Origin: Anagrus nilaparvatae
Taxonomy: Eukaryota; Arthropoda; Insecta; Hymenoptera; Mymaridae
NCBI GenBank assembly: GCA_022575985.1
Contig: JAKSXM010000269.1
Coordinates: forward strand, 1,798,001-1,862,000
Direction of reading: 5' to 3'
DNA length: 64,000 nt
A program made the position numbers and the translations under genes. Below are positions 1 to 11,869 of this stretch, piece after piece; position 1 is the first letter of the stretch; each line of letters begins with the position of its first letter. The notes under the pieces were generated by a model. That model searched no databases. It worked only from the letters and a program-made list of their open reading frames with translations, and was not told the DNA's origin.

Positions 1-515
1 AATATAATGATCATCTTATCATAAATGAATTGTAGTTTTTTAGAATGAAAAGTAAGTATCTTCTTAGGGTTTTTATTGCTGTTTCAGCAGAAAAAAAAAA
101 TTTTTTTTCTTGTAATTTTTATTGTGTGACAAACTATGTAATGAATTCTTTTACTATGTTTATGCTATAATTGTTTATAGTTTAATGAAAAAAGAAATGT
201 ATATTAGCTCGGTGCAAAAAAAAAAATAATTTTTTTAATTTTTTATTTTTATTAGTTTCTTGTTAAGACCGTGATATTCTTTTATTTTTTTGATGGTGAA
301 ATGTTGTTGTTTTACGGCATGAATGAAAATAATTATTTTCAATTCTCGTTTGATGCAGTTTTTTATTTGATAAAATTTTTTAACAAATTTCAGGGATAAT
401 ATACATAAATGAGCTGATTTTTTTTTATCCTATGACATTTAATTTTTATATTTTTATCGTCAGTCAGTTTTTTGCTGCTTTCTGATTAAGCTAAGTCCTA
501 AGAATATTAAAATAA

Positions 516-1380
516 ATGTCTTCGCAAATTAATTTTGATGGCGATGAATTTGATGAATTATTTTGTGAAATTTGATTTAGATAATTTACAAAATGTAGTG
601 AGGTGTACTGATGAATTTGATGCAGGTAACGTGTTGCAAATATACAAATTAAAAATTTATTTATTTTTTTATTGTGCCGCTAATTAAAACTTGATTTTTC
701 AAAAATCTTAAAATTAAATTTTTTTATTTAATAGCTGATGAAACATTGTCTACTGGCGATTTTAATCGACAAATTTTGAATATGGAGAATGCTGCGTCAA
801 CGAGTCGAGGTATTTTTTTTTTTTAATAATAAATATATGTCCAGAAATTAAAGTTGTTTATTTTTTTTAAATAAAAAATTTATAACTTTTTGCTATGTTA
901 ATAAAACCTAGATTTTTTAAAAATCTTCAGATTCGATTTTTTTTTAAATTTAATAGATGAAAATACATCCACTACTTGTGAGGTTAATCAAAGAATTTTG
1001 AATATGGGTAACGTTGCATCGACGAGTGAAGGTTTTTCGTTTTTTTTTTTTATTAATTTAAAATATATATTTACAAATTCATTTATTTTTTTCTTTCAGT
1101 CTTAGCATATAATAATAATGAACAGGAGAAAGAGGTGGATGTGGAGTGTGGAGCTGGTGACGAAAATATTGATGTGCAAGGTAAAAAAAAAAAGAAAAAA
1201 AATTCGTTTTCTTTATGTAAAAAGTTAATACTTTTTTCAGGCAACCATTTTCAGGTCGGTGGTGGTTGCGAAGATATGGAAATTGACAGCGTGGACGAGG
1301 AGGTGGGGGAACCAAGCAGGAATAACAACGGAAATGTAAACCATTTAATTATATTAAACGAAAAATCTCGTAGATATTAA
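516..1380 (+). CDS. Acidic 5' exons, possibly of the DNA polymerase gene downstream
   Basis: A run of small candidate exons with GT/AG borders starts at an ATG at 516. Exons at about 735-810 and 957-1030 encode near-identical peptides sharing the core ILNM.N.AST, and their preceding introns are also alike. Exons at about 1100-1180 and 1240-1380 are rich in Glu, Asp and Asn. An in-frame TGA near 573 breaks the first exon unless it is spliced out. I recognise no domain. The strand and position suggest a spliced acidic leader for the polymerase reading frame that follows, but this could be an independent gene or chance. Confidence 0.35.
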
Positions 1381-4300
1381 CAAGGCGTGAAATTTCTGTA
1401 AAAATTCAGCAAAAACCGCCGAATTTAAATATTGATTTAATTGCATGGTTGGACGAAAGTATGAAAGAATCGCAAGACTTGTTGCTTGCACTGACATTAC
1501 CTAACGATTTTGTAGGTATTGAGATTCAGGCCAACGGTCTTTCGAAACCTTTATGGATGTCATTTCGCCCGGTAGGTAAATTCAACTATCGCGAAATTTT
1601 GGCGTTAATCGAAAGCGCCTCTCAGAGTTCGAGTAGTTTCGACATAGCCTCTGAAAATTTGAATGTTACGGCATCTGTAGTCACTGTACTTGCAGGAAGG
1701 TGGCGAGTCCCTTATCGCACGTTACACGACACGATGTTAGAAAAGATTCTCTTTTAAAAATAAAAAGAGATAGATCGTGTTTAGCGAGATCTTTGTGCGT
1801 TAGTTACGTTTATGAACAGCGAGGACAGGTGCGAAGCGGGGAATTGAAAAATGGAACGAAATCAGACAAGAGTCCGGTCTCAAGCAGAAATCAATGTCAC
1901 TGAAGCTCGAACGCGATGCAGGTGTTGATATTCCTGAAATTGGATGTGGTCCTCAAGAGATTCATCGGTTTCAGATATATTTCGCAAATCTAGGTGTATG
2001 TGTAATTGTATACGACAGTCAAACTTTTGATACCGGTGGAAGTCCAATTTATGATGGGACCGAGATCTTGATCGCTAGTGATATTGATATACTTTATAGT
2101 TTGAAAGTAATGTATTTTCCGAGGCTTAATCATTGCAGACCTATTTTGAATTTAAAAGCTTTAGCGGGGTCACGAAATTACTGTATACCGTGCAACAAGA
2201 AATATGAACATTATCATCGTTGTTCCAATCGGTGCTATAGGTGTAAGCAGATGCCACCATGTGAACCGGTCCGACAGGCACTCCTTGTTGATTGTGCCGA
2301 TTGCAATAGGGAATTTTTCGGGCAAAATTGTTTTGATAAACACAAACCAGAAATTTGTGCTTCCATGTGGCATTGCCACGTTTGTCTCAGAACCATCAAG
2401 TCTACGGGCGGTGAAAGCCAGCATAAATGTTATGAAATTTTTTGTAAAATTTGTTTAAAGCGGGTCAACATCAATCATTACTGTTTTATGCAACCTATCG
2501 TTAAAGAAGGGCGAAGAGCCCAAATGTCATGTTTTTGTTTTATGACTTTGAAACGCAGCAATCTGAGACAATGGAGGGTGATAGCAGTGTTAAAATTCAT
2601 AGGCCTAATTTGTGCATAGTGCATCAAGTATTCACTTTTTGCATAAATGACTTCGAAGAGAAATTATGGTGTAATGAATTCGGTGTTCATGAGTACAAAT
2701 TTGACAGGGAGCCCGTAAAACAGTTTGTCGATTTAGCTCTTGAGCATCGAACGCTGTTTTCCACGGTAATCTGTCTGGCTCACAATAGCCAAGGTTTCGA
2801 TGCTCAATTTATATTGAAGTACATTGTCGAAGTTAAGGGTCGTGAACCGAAGTTAATTTTAAACGGTACAAAAATTGTGCTAATGACTTTGGACAATGTA
2901 AAATTTATAGACAGCTTAAATTATTTCCACATGCCACTAAGCGCATTACCAAAAGCCTTTGGTTTTCCTGACACATACAAGGGTACTTTTCCTCACTTGA
3001 TTAATAGACCGGAGAATATAAATTACAAGGGGCCCTTACCTGGTAAGAAATATTATTCTTCGGATAGCATGTCTTGCAATGCGAGAGAAAAATTTTTAAG
3101 TTGGCACGACGAGATGAAGGCTTCGTGGTATGTTTTTAATTTTGCAGAAGAAATTGTGCGGTACTGCAGAGAAGATGTTAAAATTTTAAAATTGGCATTT
3201 TTAGCTTTTAGAGAATCATTTTTGGAAAACGGCAAAGTTTGTCCATTCACAGAGGCAACGCCGATCGCGAGTACTTGTATGCGAATGTACAGAAAAAATT
3301 TTTTGAAGCCAAACACGGTGGGAATTTTACCGAATCGCGGTTACCGGTTTAACGATAATCAGTCAGCAGTTGCACTGAAATGGTTTGTGGGGATGGAACA
3401 CGACCTGAAACGTAACATTTACTATGCAGGTAGATGTAGAGAAATCAAATTGCCCATTAATTTGAGAGTTGATGGTTTTTCAGACCCTAGACCAGGTGAA
3501 ACACACAGAGGCGTCTGTTTGCAATTTTACGGATGCTACTGGCACGGTTGCTATAAATGTTACAGAACTAACCGAGACGTAGCCGTAAGCGAAAATTGCA
3601 TAGAAACATTGGAAGATCGATATACTCGTATGTTAGCGATCGCCAATCGAATACGGGCTACAATTACAAGCTATGCGAAATATGGGAGTGTGATTTCAAT
3701 CGAGAATTCAAAGAGAGAGAAGAGATGAGAGAATACGTTTCGCAACATAGTTTGACGAAATATGAACCTCTGAACGTGAGAAATAAGTTTTACGGGGGTA
3801 GGACCGAAAATTTCGTGAAACTGTACGAGACGAGAGAGGGTGAAAAAGTCAAATACGTAGACGTGACCTCGCTCTATCCGTTTATATGTAAAAGAGGTGA
3901 ATTTCCGGTTGGGCATCCAAAACTGTACGTGGGGTTGGCAGAGTGCAAGGATTTCGCTGCTGAGAATTATGAAAATTTTTCGGCAAAAGTCGATGGTATA
4001 GTTTACTGCAAAGTACTACCTCCTAGAAACTTTTTGCACCCTGTTTTGCCCGTGAAAATGCACAATAAGCTTTTGTTTGCTTTGTGCAGAACCTGTTGCG
4101 AGGAGATGAACCAGGAGGCTTGTACTCATTAGGATGAAAATTTGCAATGTTTTACAGGGACTTGGGTTTCTCTGGAAATTAAGAAAGCGATTGAAAAGGG
4201 TTATGTTATCCGTGAAATTTACGAAATTTGGCATTACAGAAAAATGACAAAGTATAATCAGGCCACAAAGACTGGCGGTCTCTTTGCCGAGTTTATCAAC

Positions 4301-5195
4301 ACTTTTTACAAGCTTAAAACCGAGGCCAGTGGTTTACCGTCCGAGTGCATCGACGAGGCGACGATCGACGCGTACATCGAAAACGTCAAGATGAGTGAAG
4401 GCATAGAGCTACAGTGAGAAAAAATTCAAAAGAACATTGCTCTCAGAGGCGAAGCGAAGCTTTGTTTAAATTCGCTTTGGAGATTTTTTGGTCAGCAGGA
4501 AAACAAATTGCAGACAAAGATAATTCGGGATCCTGCAGATTTACAAGCTCTTTTGGCTTGTCCAATGACCAAAGTGGCTGGGCTTTTACCCGTTAACAAC
4601 AACGTGTTTTACCTGAGCATGAGGACCAAAGAAGGTTGTCACGAACCGTTAAATACAGCAAACGTAGTTTTGGCTGCTTACGTAACGGCTCAGGCGAGAT
4701 TGAAACTTTACAGTTACCTTGAGCACCTTGGCCCTTCCAGCTTGTATTGTGACACGGATTCGGTTTTATACGTTACGGACGAACAGGTGGGTTCCCCCTG
4801 ATTTACAGACGGGTCCGCTTCTTGGAGATCTCACGAACGAACTCGAGGCGTACGGTCAAAACGCGTATTGTCGTGTTTTGATAACGTGTTTTGTCTCCAG
4901 CGGACCGAAATTTTACGCTCTGACGATCAGGAAAGACGACGGTACCTTTGAATAAGTTTGAAAAGTCAAGGGTATCAGGCTAAATTATCAAAACAGTAAT
5001 AAAATAAATTTTAATAGTGTAAAATCACCCATGTGCGAGGAAATCGACGCTATAACAGTGAACGACAACCATGTAATTAGACGTACAAAATTTAACGACG
5101 TCGTTACCAAAAAAGAAAGCAAAGTTTGTAAAACAGTGTACACGAAACGCAGATATGTAAATGATAGTTTTAGTTTGCCATTTGGCCATGTTTAA
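1381..5195 (+). pseudogene. Decayed protein-primed family B DNA polymerase (Maverick/virus-like)
   Basis: Reading frames broken by shifts and stops together follow the order of the long family B polymerases of Maverick/Polinton-type and related virus-like elements. First comes an N-terminal region (about 1400-1757), then a Cys/His-rich zinc-binding stretch (about 2160-2500). The exonuclease domain begins with YDFET (2540) and includes an AHNSQGFD motif. The polymerase follows, with DVTSLYP (motif A, about 3860) and YCDTDS (motif C, about 4750). A basic C-terminal end stops at 5195, directly followed by AATAAA. Frameshifts or stops fall near 1757, 1900, 2525, 3728, 4130, 4417 and 4800. The domain call is secure; the exact element family is inferred. 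It cannot make an intact enzyme. Confidence 0.85.
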
Positions 5196-5364
5196 ATAAA
5201 ATTAAAAAAAAAATTTATTTGTTAAACTAAAACAATTGCATTTCTTTTTCTTTCTCTTTTAATATATAATATAAATATAATTAATTAATAATTATTATAA
5301 TAAAATAATCATAATTAATTATTTATTTATAATAAATTAATTAACATATAATATTTTAATTACC

Positions 5365-5560
5365 TACAGTGTTGCAGAAGCAGCAGCAGTTTTCTACCAG
5401 CGGCAGCAGTGCATTCAATCGGGCTGGTCCCCTCCCCTCCACGGCTGCGCTAGCAGTTTTAGACGCGAGTCGAATCGAGCTTGTAGCAGCAGCAGCAGCA
5501 GCAGCAGCAACTGCAGTGCGTTTACGATAAGACTTTTTTTTTTAGCACCGAAGATTTTGC
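5365..5560. repeat. GC-richer CAG/GCA trinucleotide tract
   Basis: Two clusters of CAG repeats (near 5382 and 5477) sit in a GC-rich island within otherwise AT-rich DNA, between the polymerase remnant and the ATPase start. It could be a promoter or 5' leader for the ATPase reading frame at 5578. No splice or TATA arrangement decides this. Confidence 0.5.
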
Positions 5561-5577
5561 ACGCGGCCAACTATAAA

Positions 5578-5641
5578 ATGGATCAATTTTATCGCGCTTG
5601 GAAGCATCCTTGGACTTGTATAATTAGTGGACCTAAGGGTT
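5578..5641 (+). pseudogene. First codons of a P-loop ATPase, truncated in Walker A
   Basis: An ATG at 5578 opens about 21 codons ending in HPWTCIISGPKG. In Maverick and related large DNA elements the packaging-type ATPase commonly begins with a similar hydrophobic strand leading into a GPxGxGK[ST] Walker A loop. Here the frame leaves the motif after GPKG: either an intron starts (GTTTGT follows) or the gene is cut off, because LINE-derived sequence begins within about 60 bases. Its place just after a family B polymerase fits an ancestral virus-like element carrying both. Too short for certainty. Confidence 0.45.
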
Positions 5642-5699
5642 TGTATTTAAAATTTTTTTTATTTTTTTTTTAAGTCACACATCTAACTTTGATTTTTTT

Positions 5700-6537
5700 T
5701 TCTTCTTATTTACGCAAATTAACGTCACGTCATCCATTAAACTGTGTAAATGTTACACAATGGACTAAAAAGGTTTCACTTCATCTGAATCCTGACAAGA
5801 CGAAAGCCATATATTTTGGCTCGGGGTATTTTGTTGATCAACTTGATAAACAAAATCTCCCTGGTATTGACATGGGTGATAACGTTATCGTTCCTTTCGT
5901 ACACGAAGTTAAAAGTCTTGGTGTTATACTAGACAGTAAACTTTCCTGGGAACCCCATGTAACATTTGTGGGGAAAAAAGTTAATAAAATACTCTATACC
6001 CTGAGATTCATCAGGCACTGTACGTCATAAAATCTTCGATTACGCCTTATACAAGCTCTAGTCACACCTCACCTAGATTATTGTAGTACTGTTTTTCTTG
6101 ACCTTAATAATATATTAAAAGAGAGACTTCACAGGCTTAGTAATATTGGCATCAGATATATCTTTGGTATTAAAAGGGATGTTCATGTAACCCCGTACAG
6201 GAAAAAGCTCAATTGGCTAACAACTGATGCGCGAATATTCTACTTGTACAATATTATTATATATAAAATTATACGCTTGAATCAACCAAACTATTTGACT
6301 AGTCTCTTTATCCGACACAAACCAAAGTCAACAACCAGAGGAAAACTCATTACCCAGGAATTTAAGATACCTAATATTTTTAAAGGTCGTGGTAACATAA
6401 GCTTTCAAGTACTGGGTGCTAAATATTGGAACTCCTTACCATCCACTATCCGATTTTTACCATCCCTTAACAGTTTCAAAGCAGCCCTATTCAAACATCT
6501 TAACACAACTGACTGTCTGGCACTGGTTGATCCTTAG
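5700..6537 (+). pseudogene. 3' end of a jockey/CR1-like LINE reverse transcriptase
   Basis: The 5'-truncated fragment covers the end of the RT thumb and the C-terminal region, with LNPDKTKAI and VKSLGVILD followed by SWEPHV. A stop at about 6028 interrupts the frame, which resumes and ends at 6537. The same family occurs on the opposite strand at 31471-32725, where motifs match closely (for example SLGVILD, YTLRFIR and NSLPS). No endonuclease and no RT catalytic motif are present. A palindromic element is inserted about 40 bases after the stop. Confidence 0.8.
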
Positions 6538-6579
6538 TTAATTGTTATTTATGCCTTTACCTTATACATGTAAATATTA

Positions 6580-8633
6580 GACTGCCAAAAAAAAAATCGA
6601 CTTTTCGATTTTTTAAGGTGCTCAAGCGTTTTTGGATGTCATTTAATGAAAAAATAAGTTCTACGTAAACCGCATCTAAAAATATTTAGTCGTTGGACAG
6701 CGCCAAAGCATTTTTGATTTTTGAAAATGGACTCTGGAACGTCGGGAGGGACTAAAGCTACTAAACTTAAAAGGCAACGTAAAAACAAAATTTCGGGGGG
6801 TATTTCATAGTTTTTTTGGTCGCTAAAAACGATGGAAACATTGATTTTGAATTATTTTTTTAAGGCAAAAAGTTATGAGCTAATTTCAGTGGTAAAAATA
6901 TCAAAAATTGGACATTTTTTGACGTCAAAAACTTGCTGCGGACTAAAAAATGTTTAGAAATTATTTAAAAAGGGCATTCCGCATGTTTTTTGGGTCACTA
7001 AAAGCGATGATATTGGTTATTTTTATTTATTCTTGACGGATTCAGAGTTATGGGCCAAATATTGTAGTTTGAATTTCCAAATTCAGCATTTTTTTGAGTT
7101 AAATGACTGTCAAACGTGCAGAGAACTTTTCTGAACCTCTAAAAAAGTAAATTATCATATTTTTGTGTTAGTCTAACTAGCGCAGAATTAATTTCTTAGA
7201 TTTTTTTTAAGGGTGCTAGTTTAGTTCAGTGTTACCACTATGTCATAAAATATGGTTTTCAGGCAATTTTCCAAATAATGCTGTCATCTTGCAATTCAAC
7301 CAAAATATTTCCAGTTGGTCTCATTATTTTTGTATAAAATACACCTTTCAATCCCCGTAATCGGCAATTTTTCATCACCGATTCTATCATCGTAATAGTC
7401 AATGAACCAAATGCCCATTTTCGGCCCTAAATGACCAATTTTTAAATTGGTGCTAAAATTTTAATTTTTGATAAAATTGAATTTTATTTTTTACAATAAC
7501 TTTTTGTAAGTTCCAAATTTCCAAAAATTTCTTACTCGTCCTTTTAGCTTTAGATTATTCCGAGATATGGTTCTACAAATTTAATGATAAAGTATGATTT
7601 TTTTTAAAAACCTCAAATTGAGACTCTGTCTTTAAATTATCATATCTGCTAAAGGAAAAATTAAAAACAAAGAAGTAAACAAATTTTGGAAACTTAAAGT
7701 TTTTACAAAATTTATATCACGTATAAGACCTATTTATAATGAAAATTTCAATTTTTGTAGCAACTTAAAAATTGGTCATTTGTGGCCGAAAATGGCCATT
7801 TGGTTTATTAACTATTACGATGAGAGAATTAGCGATGAAAAATTGCCGATTAAGGGGATTGAAAGGTGTATTTTATGCAAAAAAAATGAGACCAACTTGA
7901 AGTATTTTGGTTGAATTGCAAGATAACAGCATTATTTGGAAAATTGGAATTTTGAAAACCTTATTTTATGACATTGTGGTAACACTGAACTAAACTAGCA
8001 CCCTTAAAAAAATCTAAGAAATTAATTCTGCGCTAGTTAGAAAAACACAAAAATATGATAATTTACCTTTCTAGAGGTTCAGAAAAGTTTTCTGCACGTT
8101 TGACAGTCAGTTAGCTCAAAAAAATGCTGAATTTGGAAATTCAAAATACAATATTTTGCCCATAACTCTGAATCCGTCTAGAATAAATAAAAATAACCAA
8201 TTTTATCGTTTTTAGTGACCCAAAAAATATGCGGAATGCTCTTTTTAAATAATTTCTAAACATTTTTTAGTCCGCAGCAAGTTTTTGACGTCAAAAAATG
8301 TCCAATTTTTGATATTTTTACAACTGAAATTAGCTCATAACTTTTTGCCTTAAAAAAATAATTCAAAATCAATATTTCCATCGTTTTTAGCGACCAAAAA
8401 AACTATGAAATACCCCCCGAAATTTTGTTTTTACGTTGCCTTTTAAGTTTAGTAGCTTTAGTCCCTCCCGATGTTCCTGAGCCCATTTTCAAAAATCAAA
8501 AATGCTTTGGCGCTGTCCAACGACTAAATATTTTTAGATGCGGTTTACGGAGAACTTATTTTTTCATTAAATGACATCCAAAAACGCTTGAGCACCTTAA
8601 AAAATCGAAAAGTCGATTTTTTTTTTGGCAGTC
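6580..8633. mobile_element. 2.05-kb palindromic fold-back element with TA duplication (mariner-like)
   Basis: The two halves are near-perfect reverse complements of about 1 kb each, from GACTGCC at 6580 to GGCAGTC at 8633. TA dinucleotides sit at 6578 and 8634. There is no coding frame. The structure fits a non-autonomous Tc1/mariner-type fold-back element. It sits in the 3' tail of the LINE fragment. Related, more diverged copies occur at 9240-9760, 28278-29083 and 48790-49115. Confidence 0.9.
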
Positions 8634-8639
8634 TAGTAA

Positions 8640-9239
8640 ATATACCTGCCTATATATTTTTATATATCTAATATACATATATATATATAAGTATAGTAAT
8701 TATATTAAAGTATATTTTAATTATATATTAGTAATATAATTACTATACTTATATATATATATATATATAAGTATAGTAATTATATTAAAGTATATTTTCA
8801 TCCTAAGCCTACATTAAAGTATCAGAATTATTAAATAAATAAATAACTTCAACTATTAATTATTATAACATCAAAATCGTAACAATTATAAACATTAAAA
8901 AAGTAAAAAAACTGTAAATGAAAATCCTAAATCTAAGTAGAAATAATTAAAAATTCGCAAATTTTAATTATCCTGATTCTCTGTATTAAAACCATGATCC
9001 CTATATATCTAAATTATTCTTACAAGGGGAAGGTACACGGAAACCTGTTTTACCGCCATCTCAGAGGGACACTAGTACCTTTAAAACTTGGGTACAGTTA
9101 TCCCCAAAATATTCATGGACTTTAGAATCGTGGTACCTATCAGAAAATAATAAATAAAATTTGTAGTTTTTAAACAATTATTTATTATTAATTGATTTTT
9201 ATTGATTTGGAAATTAATTGATTAAACAGTATTTTTATT
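8640..9239. other. AT-rich spacer with (TA)n tracts; no gene seen
   Basis: TA-rich microsatellite sequence at about 8655-8800 contains a duplicated, partly palindromic segment (AAGTATAGTAATTATATTAA). The rest, to 9239, is unique AT-rich sequence with no supported gene. Confidence 0.6.
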
Positions 9240-9760
9240 GAATCTGCCAAATTCTGACCGCACTTGGCGGAAGTTTTCTTAGGTTACAAAAATCCTCCCT
9301 GTAGTTCTAGTTGCATCCCATTGGACATGCTTTTTAGACTAGAATAGTGAGCTTCAAAGTTCATAAATGGAAATTCCGTATAACGTTACAATCTTGCAAA
9401 TCAGTCAAAAAACTTCTGGTTGATCTTATTTTTTTTGTATCAGCATATCTACTTTTCAGCGCCGTAAATCAAATTTTTAGGTCACTAATTCTCACACCTT
9501 AATATACAATTAACTAGATGACTTTTTTTGCCAAAATTGGTACGCAGTTTATAGAGAATTACGGAAAGAGTGTTAATACTAACAAAATTCTGTTTACGGT
9601 GCTCCAAACTAGACTCTTATAAAAAGAAAGTGAGACCATCCAGAAGTATTTTCATTCATTTGTAAAATGAAAGCGTTGTACACAAAAAAACCTAAGAATC
9701 CCATTTATTAACATTGAGGCTCACTGTATTAGGCCCAGAAAGCTTAAGGATAAATTTCAT
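9240..9760. mobile_element. Diverged fold-back element of the 6580-8633 family
   Basis: The segments around 9380-9470 and 9600-9700 are imperfect reverse complements of each other. They resemble the conserved core of the larger palindrome (a stretch related to TTGCAATTCAACCAAAATA followed by a TTTTTGTAT motif). The ends are eroded and no target duplication is visible. Confidence 0.55.
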
Positions 9761-9820
9761 AATTGCCAACTTGCGAGCGATACAAAAGAACCATATTATA
9801 AGTTAGAATTAAAATTTCAG

Positions 9821-10116
9821 AAACTGATGCAGACACAGAAAATAAAAATAATGAAGAAAAGTCAAAAGAAAATCTAGAAAATGATGATTCTGAATCAGAT
9901 GAAAAAAACTCTTATGAAAAAAGAAATAGTAAATCTTCAGAAGGGCGTAATTCAGATGATTTTGATGATAATGAAAAAGAGACTGATGAAAATTCAAGAG
10001 TAAATAATTCTGAAATTGATATGTTTCCCAGCCCTACGGACAACAACAAAAATAATAAGAAAAAAGATAATGATTTAGAAATATTTAATTTTAGTGATGA
10101 CGATGAAACCCAATGA
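9821..10116 (+). CDS. Acidic, Asn/Ser-rich terminal coding exon of an unknown gene
   Basis: An open frame of almost 100 codons follows a good acceptor (TTTCAG at 9815-9820) and ends at TGA 10114-10116. It is dominated by Glu, Asp, Asn, Ser and Lys and ends in an acidic FSDDDETQ-like tail. Composition and position suggest the last exon of a gene for a disordered nuclear-type protein, but no upstream exon was located and no domain is recognisable. It could belong to a fragmented host gene or to element cargo. Confidence 0.4.
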
Positions 10117-10216
10117 AAATTCAATATATTACTTAGAAAATACCCTGTCAGATTAAAAATTATGTAAATTTTATTTTTTTCTTAAATGCAGGTTACCAAT
10201 TTTAACTTTCATTTTA

Positions 10217-10609
10217 GGGCCGGTTTTTTTTCACGAATGAAAAATATCAGAATGCGAAAAATTCCAAAAATAAAATAATCCTAAAGAGTTTTTTCCGAAA
10301 AGAAAACAATCCGAAGTAAAAATTTCCAATGGGTAAAAATCCGAAAAAATATTAAAAAAGTCTAAAAATGCTGTTCATATTTTCATTGAAAGCGAAAAAT
10401 GAATTTAGTGTACAAAAAACGGTTCGTTTTTAGACTTTTTGAACATTTTCTGATTTTTTTGCTTTCGGAATTTTTATTTTCAGATTTTTTACCCATCGGA
10501 AATTTTTACTTCGGATTGTTTTCTTTTTGGAAAAAATTCTTTAGGATTATTTTATTTTTGGAATTTTTCGCATTCTGATATTTTTCATTCGTGAAAAAAA
10601 ACCCGACCC
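10217..10609. mobile_element. 393-bp fold-back MITE with TA duplication
   Basis: Inverted arms of about 150 bp (GGGCCGGTTTTTTTTCACGA on the left, a matching complement ending CCGACCC on the right) lie between TA dinucleotides at 10215 and 10610. There is no reading frame. Consistent with a non-autonomous mariner-type MITE. Confidence 0.8.
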
Positions 10610-10619
10610 TAGTTTTAAT

Positions 10620-11517
10620 ACAAGATACAAGCCTTATTAATTTTTTAATTTTAGTTTTTTTTTTTAATCTATTTTGCACTAATTAATAATTTTACTGTAT
10701 TTTTTGTGAATAAAAATACATTTTTTAATTTTTATGTGGCGAAATTCGTGAGAAAGCCTCTAGTTACAAAGTTGACTCTTAAAAACTGCATATCACTGAA
10801 TATCAAGAATATCACCTCATACGATTTTCTTGAAAAACAATAAAATATTGTTTCATCATTTATAAGTGTTAGTTTTTTGATTTTGTAAAAGTAAAAAAAA
10901 ATTTTTTTATCATTAAAATAATGGTTTTTTTTTTTCTATTATGTAAAAATTGATGGACTTAAATAGCCAATAAAATTGCTTGTTTAAAAATTTGAATTTT
11001 CTATTTCCTTTGTAGACTATATTTCTTGTAAAAATTTATCTTAAATATTTCTTAATAAAGCTAAAGGGAAATTATGTATAATAGGAGACAAACCTTAAAT
11101 CAGCCAAAGCTAACCCTTTTCAATATTTGTTAAAGCAATGAATTATGTCAATTCATTCATTGGTTAATTTTTTGAATATTAATTAAAAAGTTCTCATTTT
11201 ATTATAATGTAATAAAAGTTGAAATTAAAAAGAAGAATATGGTTATGGTTATGGTTTTTTCTGAGAGATGTAAGACTTTTGCTTTTATCTCTTGTTTTGT
11301 TATGCTTGTTGTATGATTTTTATTATGCTAGATTTATGTTGCTTTTTTTATAAGGTCTTTCATCCTTAGTGTGTGCGAGTTTAAATGTTTGTGTTATGTG
11401 AATGTGTTATGTGCGTTGAACCTATGGCCTCAGAGAATCACACAATTTCTCCTGTCCCCATGCCTGCTTATAGTGCACATGGTCGCACTCCGGACTGCGT
11501 TATCTACATAATGCCAT
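10620..11517. other. AT-rich spacer with possible LINE/SINE tail
   Basis: No supported gene. From about 11235 the sequence becomes more mixed (a GGTTATGGTTATGG repeat, then a segment with CTGTCCCCATGCC) and ends at the T-run of the SINE. It could be an old retroposon tail. Confidence 0.4.
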
Positions 11518-11548
<31 letters not shown>

Positions 11549-11707
11549 ATTATGCGGATGTCTCAGTCCCAGAGCAATGATAGAAAATAATTTCAGAATT
11601 TAATCTATACAGAAAAAAAACTAAAAATATTTTTGTCCGAGTCGGGTCGCGAACCTGTAACGTTCAGATCGACATGCTGACGCGCTACCGACTGAGCTAT
11701 CAAAGCT
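11518..11707 (-). mobile_element. tRNA-headed SINE
   Basis: On the minus strand, 11707-11634 has a degenerate tRNA-like head with A box (TAGCTCAGTCGGTAGCG) and B box (GGTTCGCGACCC). The acceptor stem does not pair. The apparent anticodon position would read GTC, but the structure is too decayed to be a working tRNA. A body of about 90 bases follows, then an A-run (T-run on plus, 11518-11541). No clear target duplication was found. Confidence 0.55.
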
Positions 11708-11869
11708 CTCAAAAGAAGAATATAAAAAAACTATACCACACGCTTTGCACCCACATAACCTAATTCATTGATAATGAAATATCATTTGTGTAAATTATAT
11801 AAATTTCATGGAAACCGAGCTCTTTCGGCTGTAATATAATTCTTATTTTATATCGAGCTACGTACTAAC

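Noticed and set aside
5572..5580. TATAAAA as a core promoter
   Set aside because: It overlaps the ATG of the ATPase-like frame, too close to direct its own transcript.
11634..11707. Functional tRNA gene on the minus strand
   Set aside because: Acceptor and T stems do not pair, and a body plus A-tail follow, so it is a SINE head.
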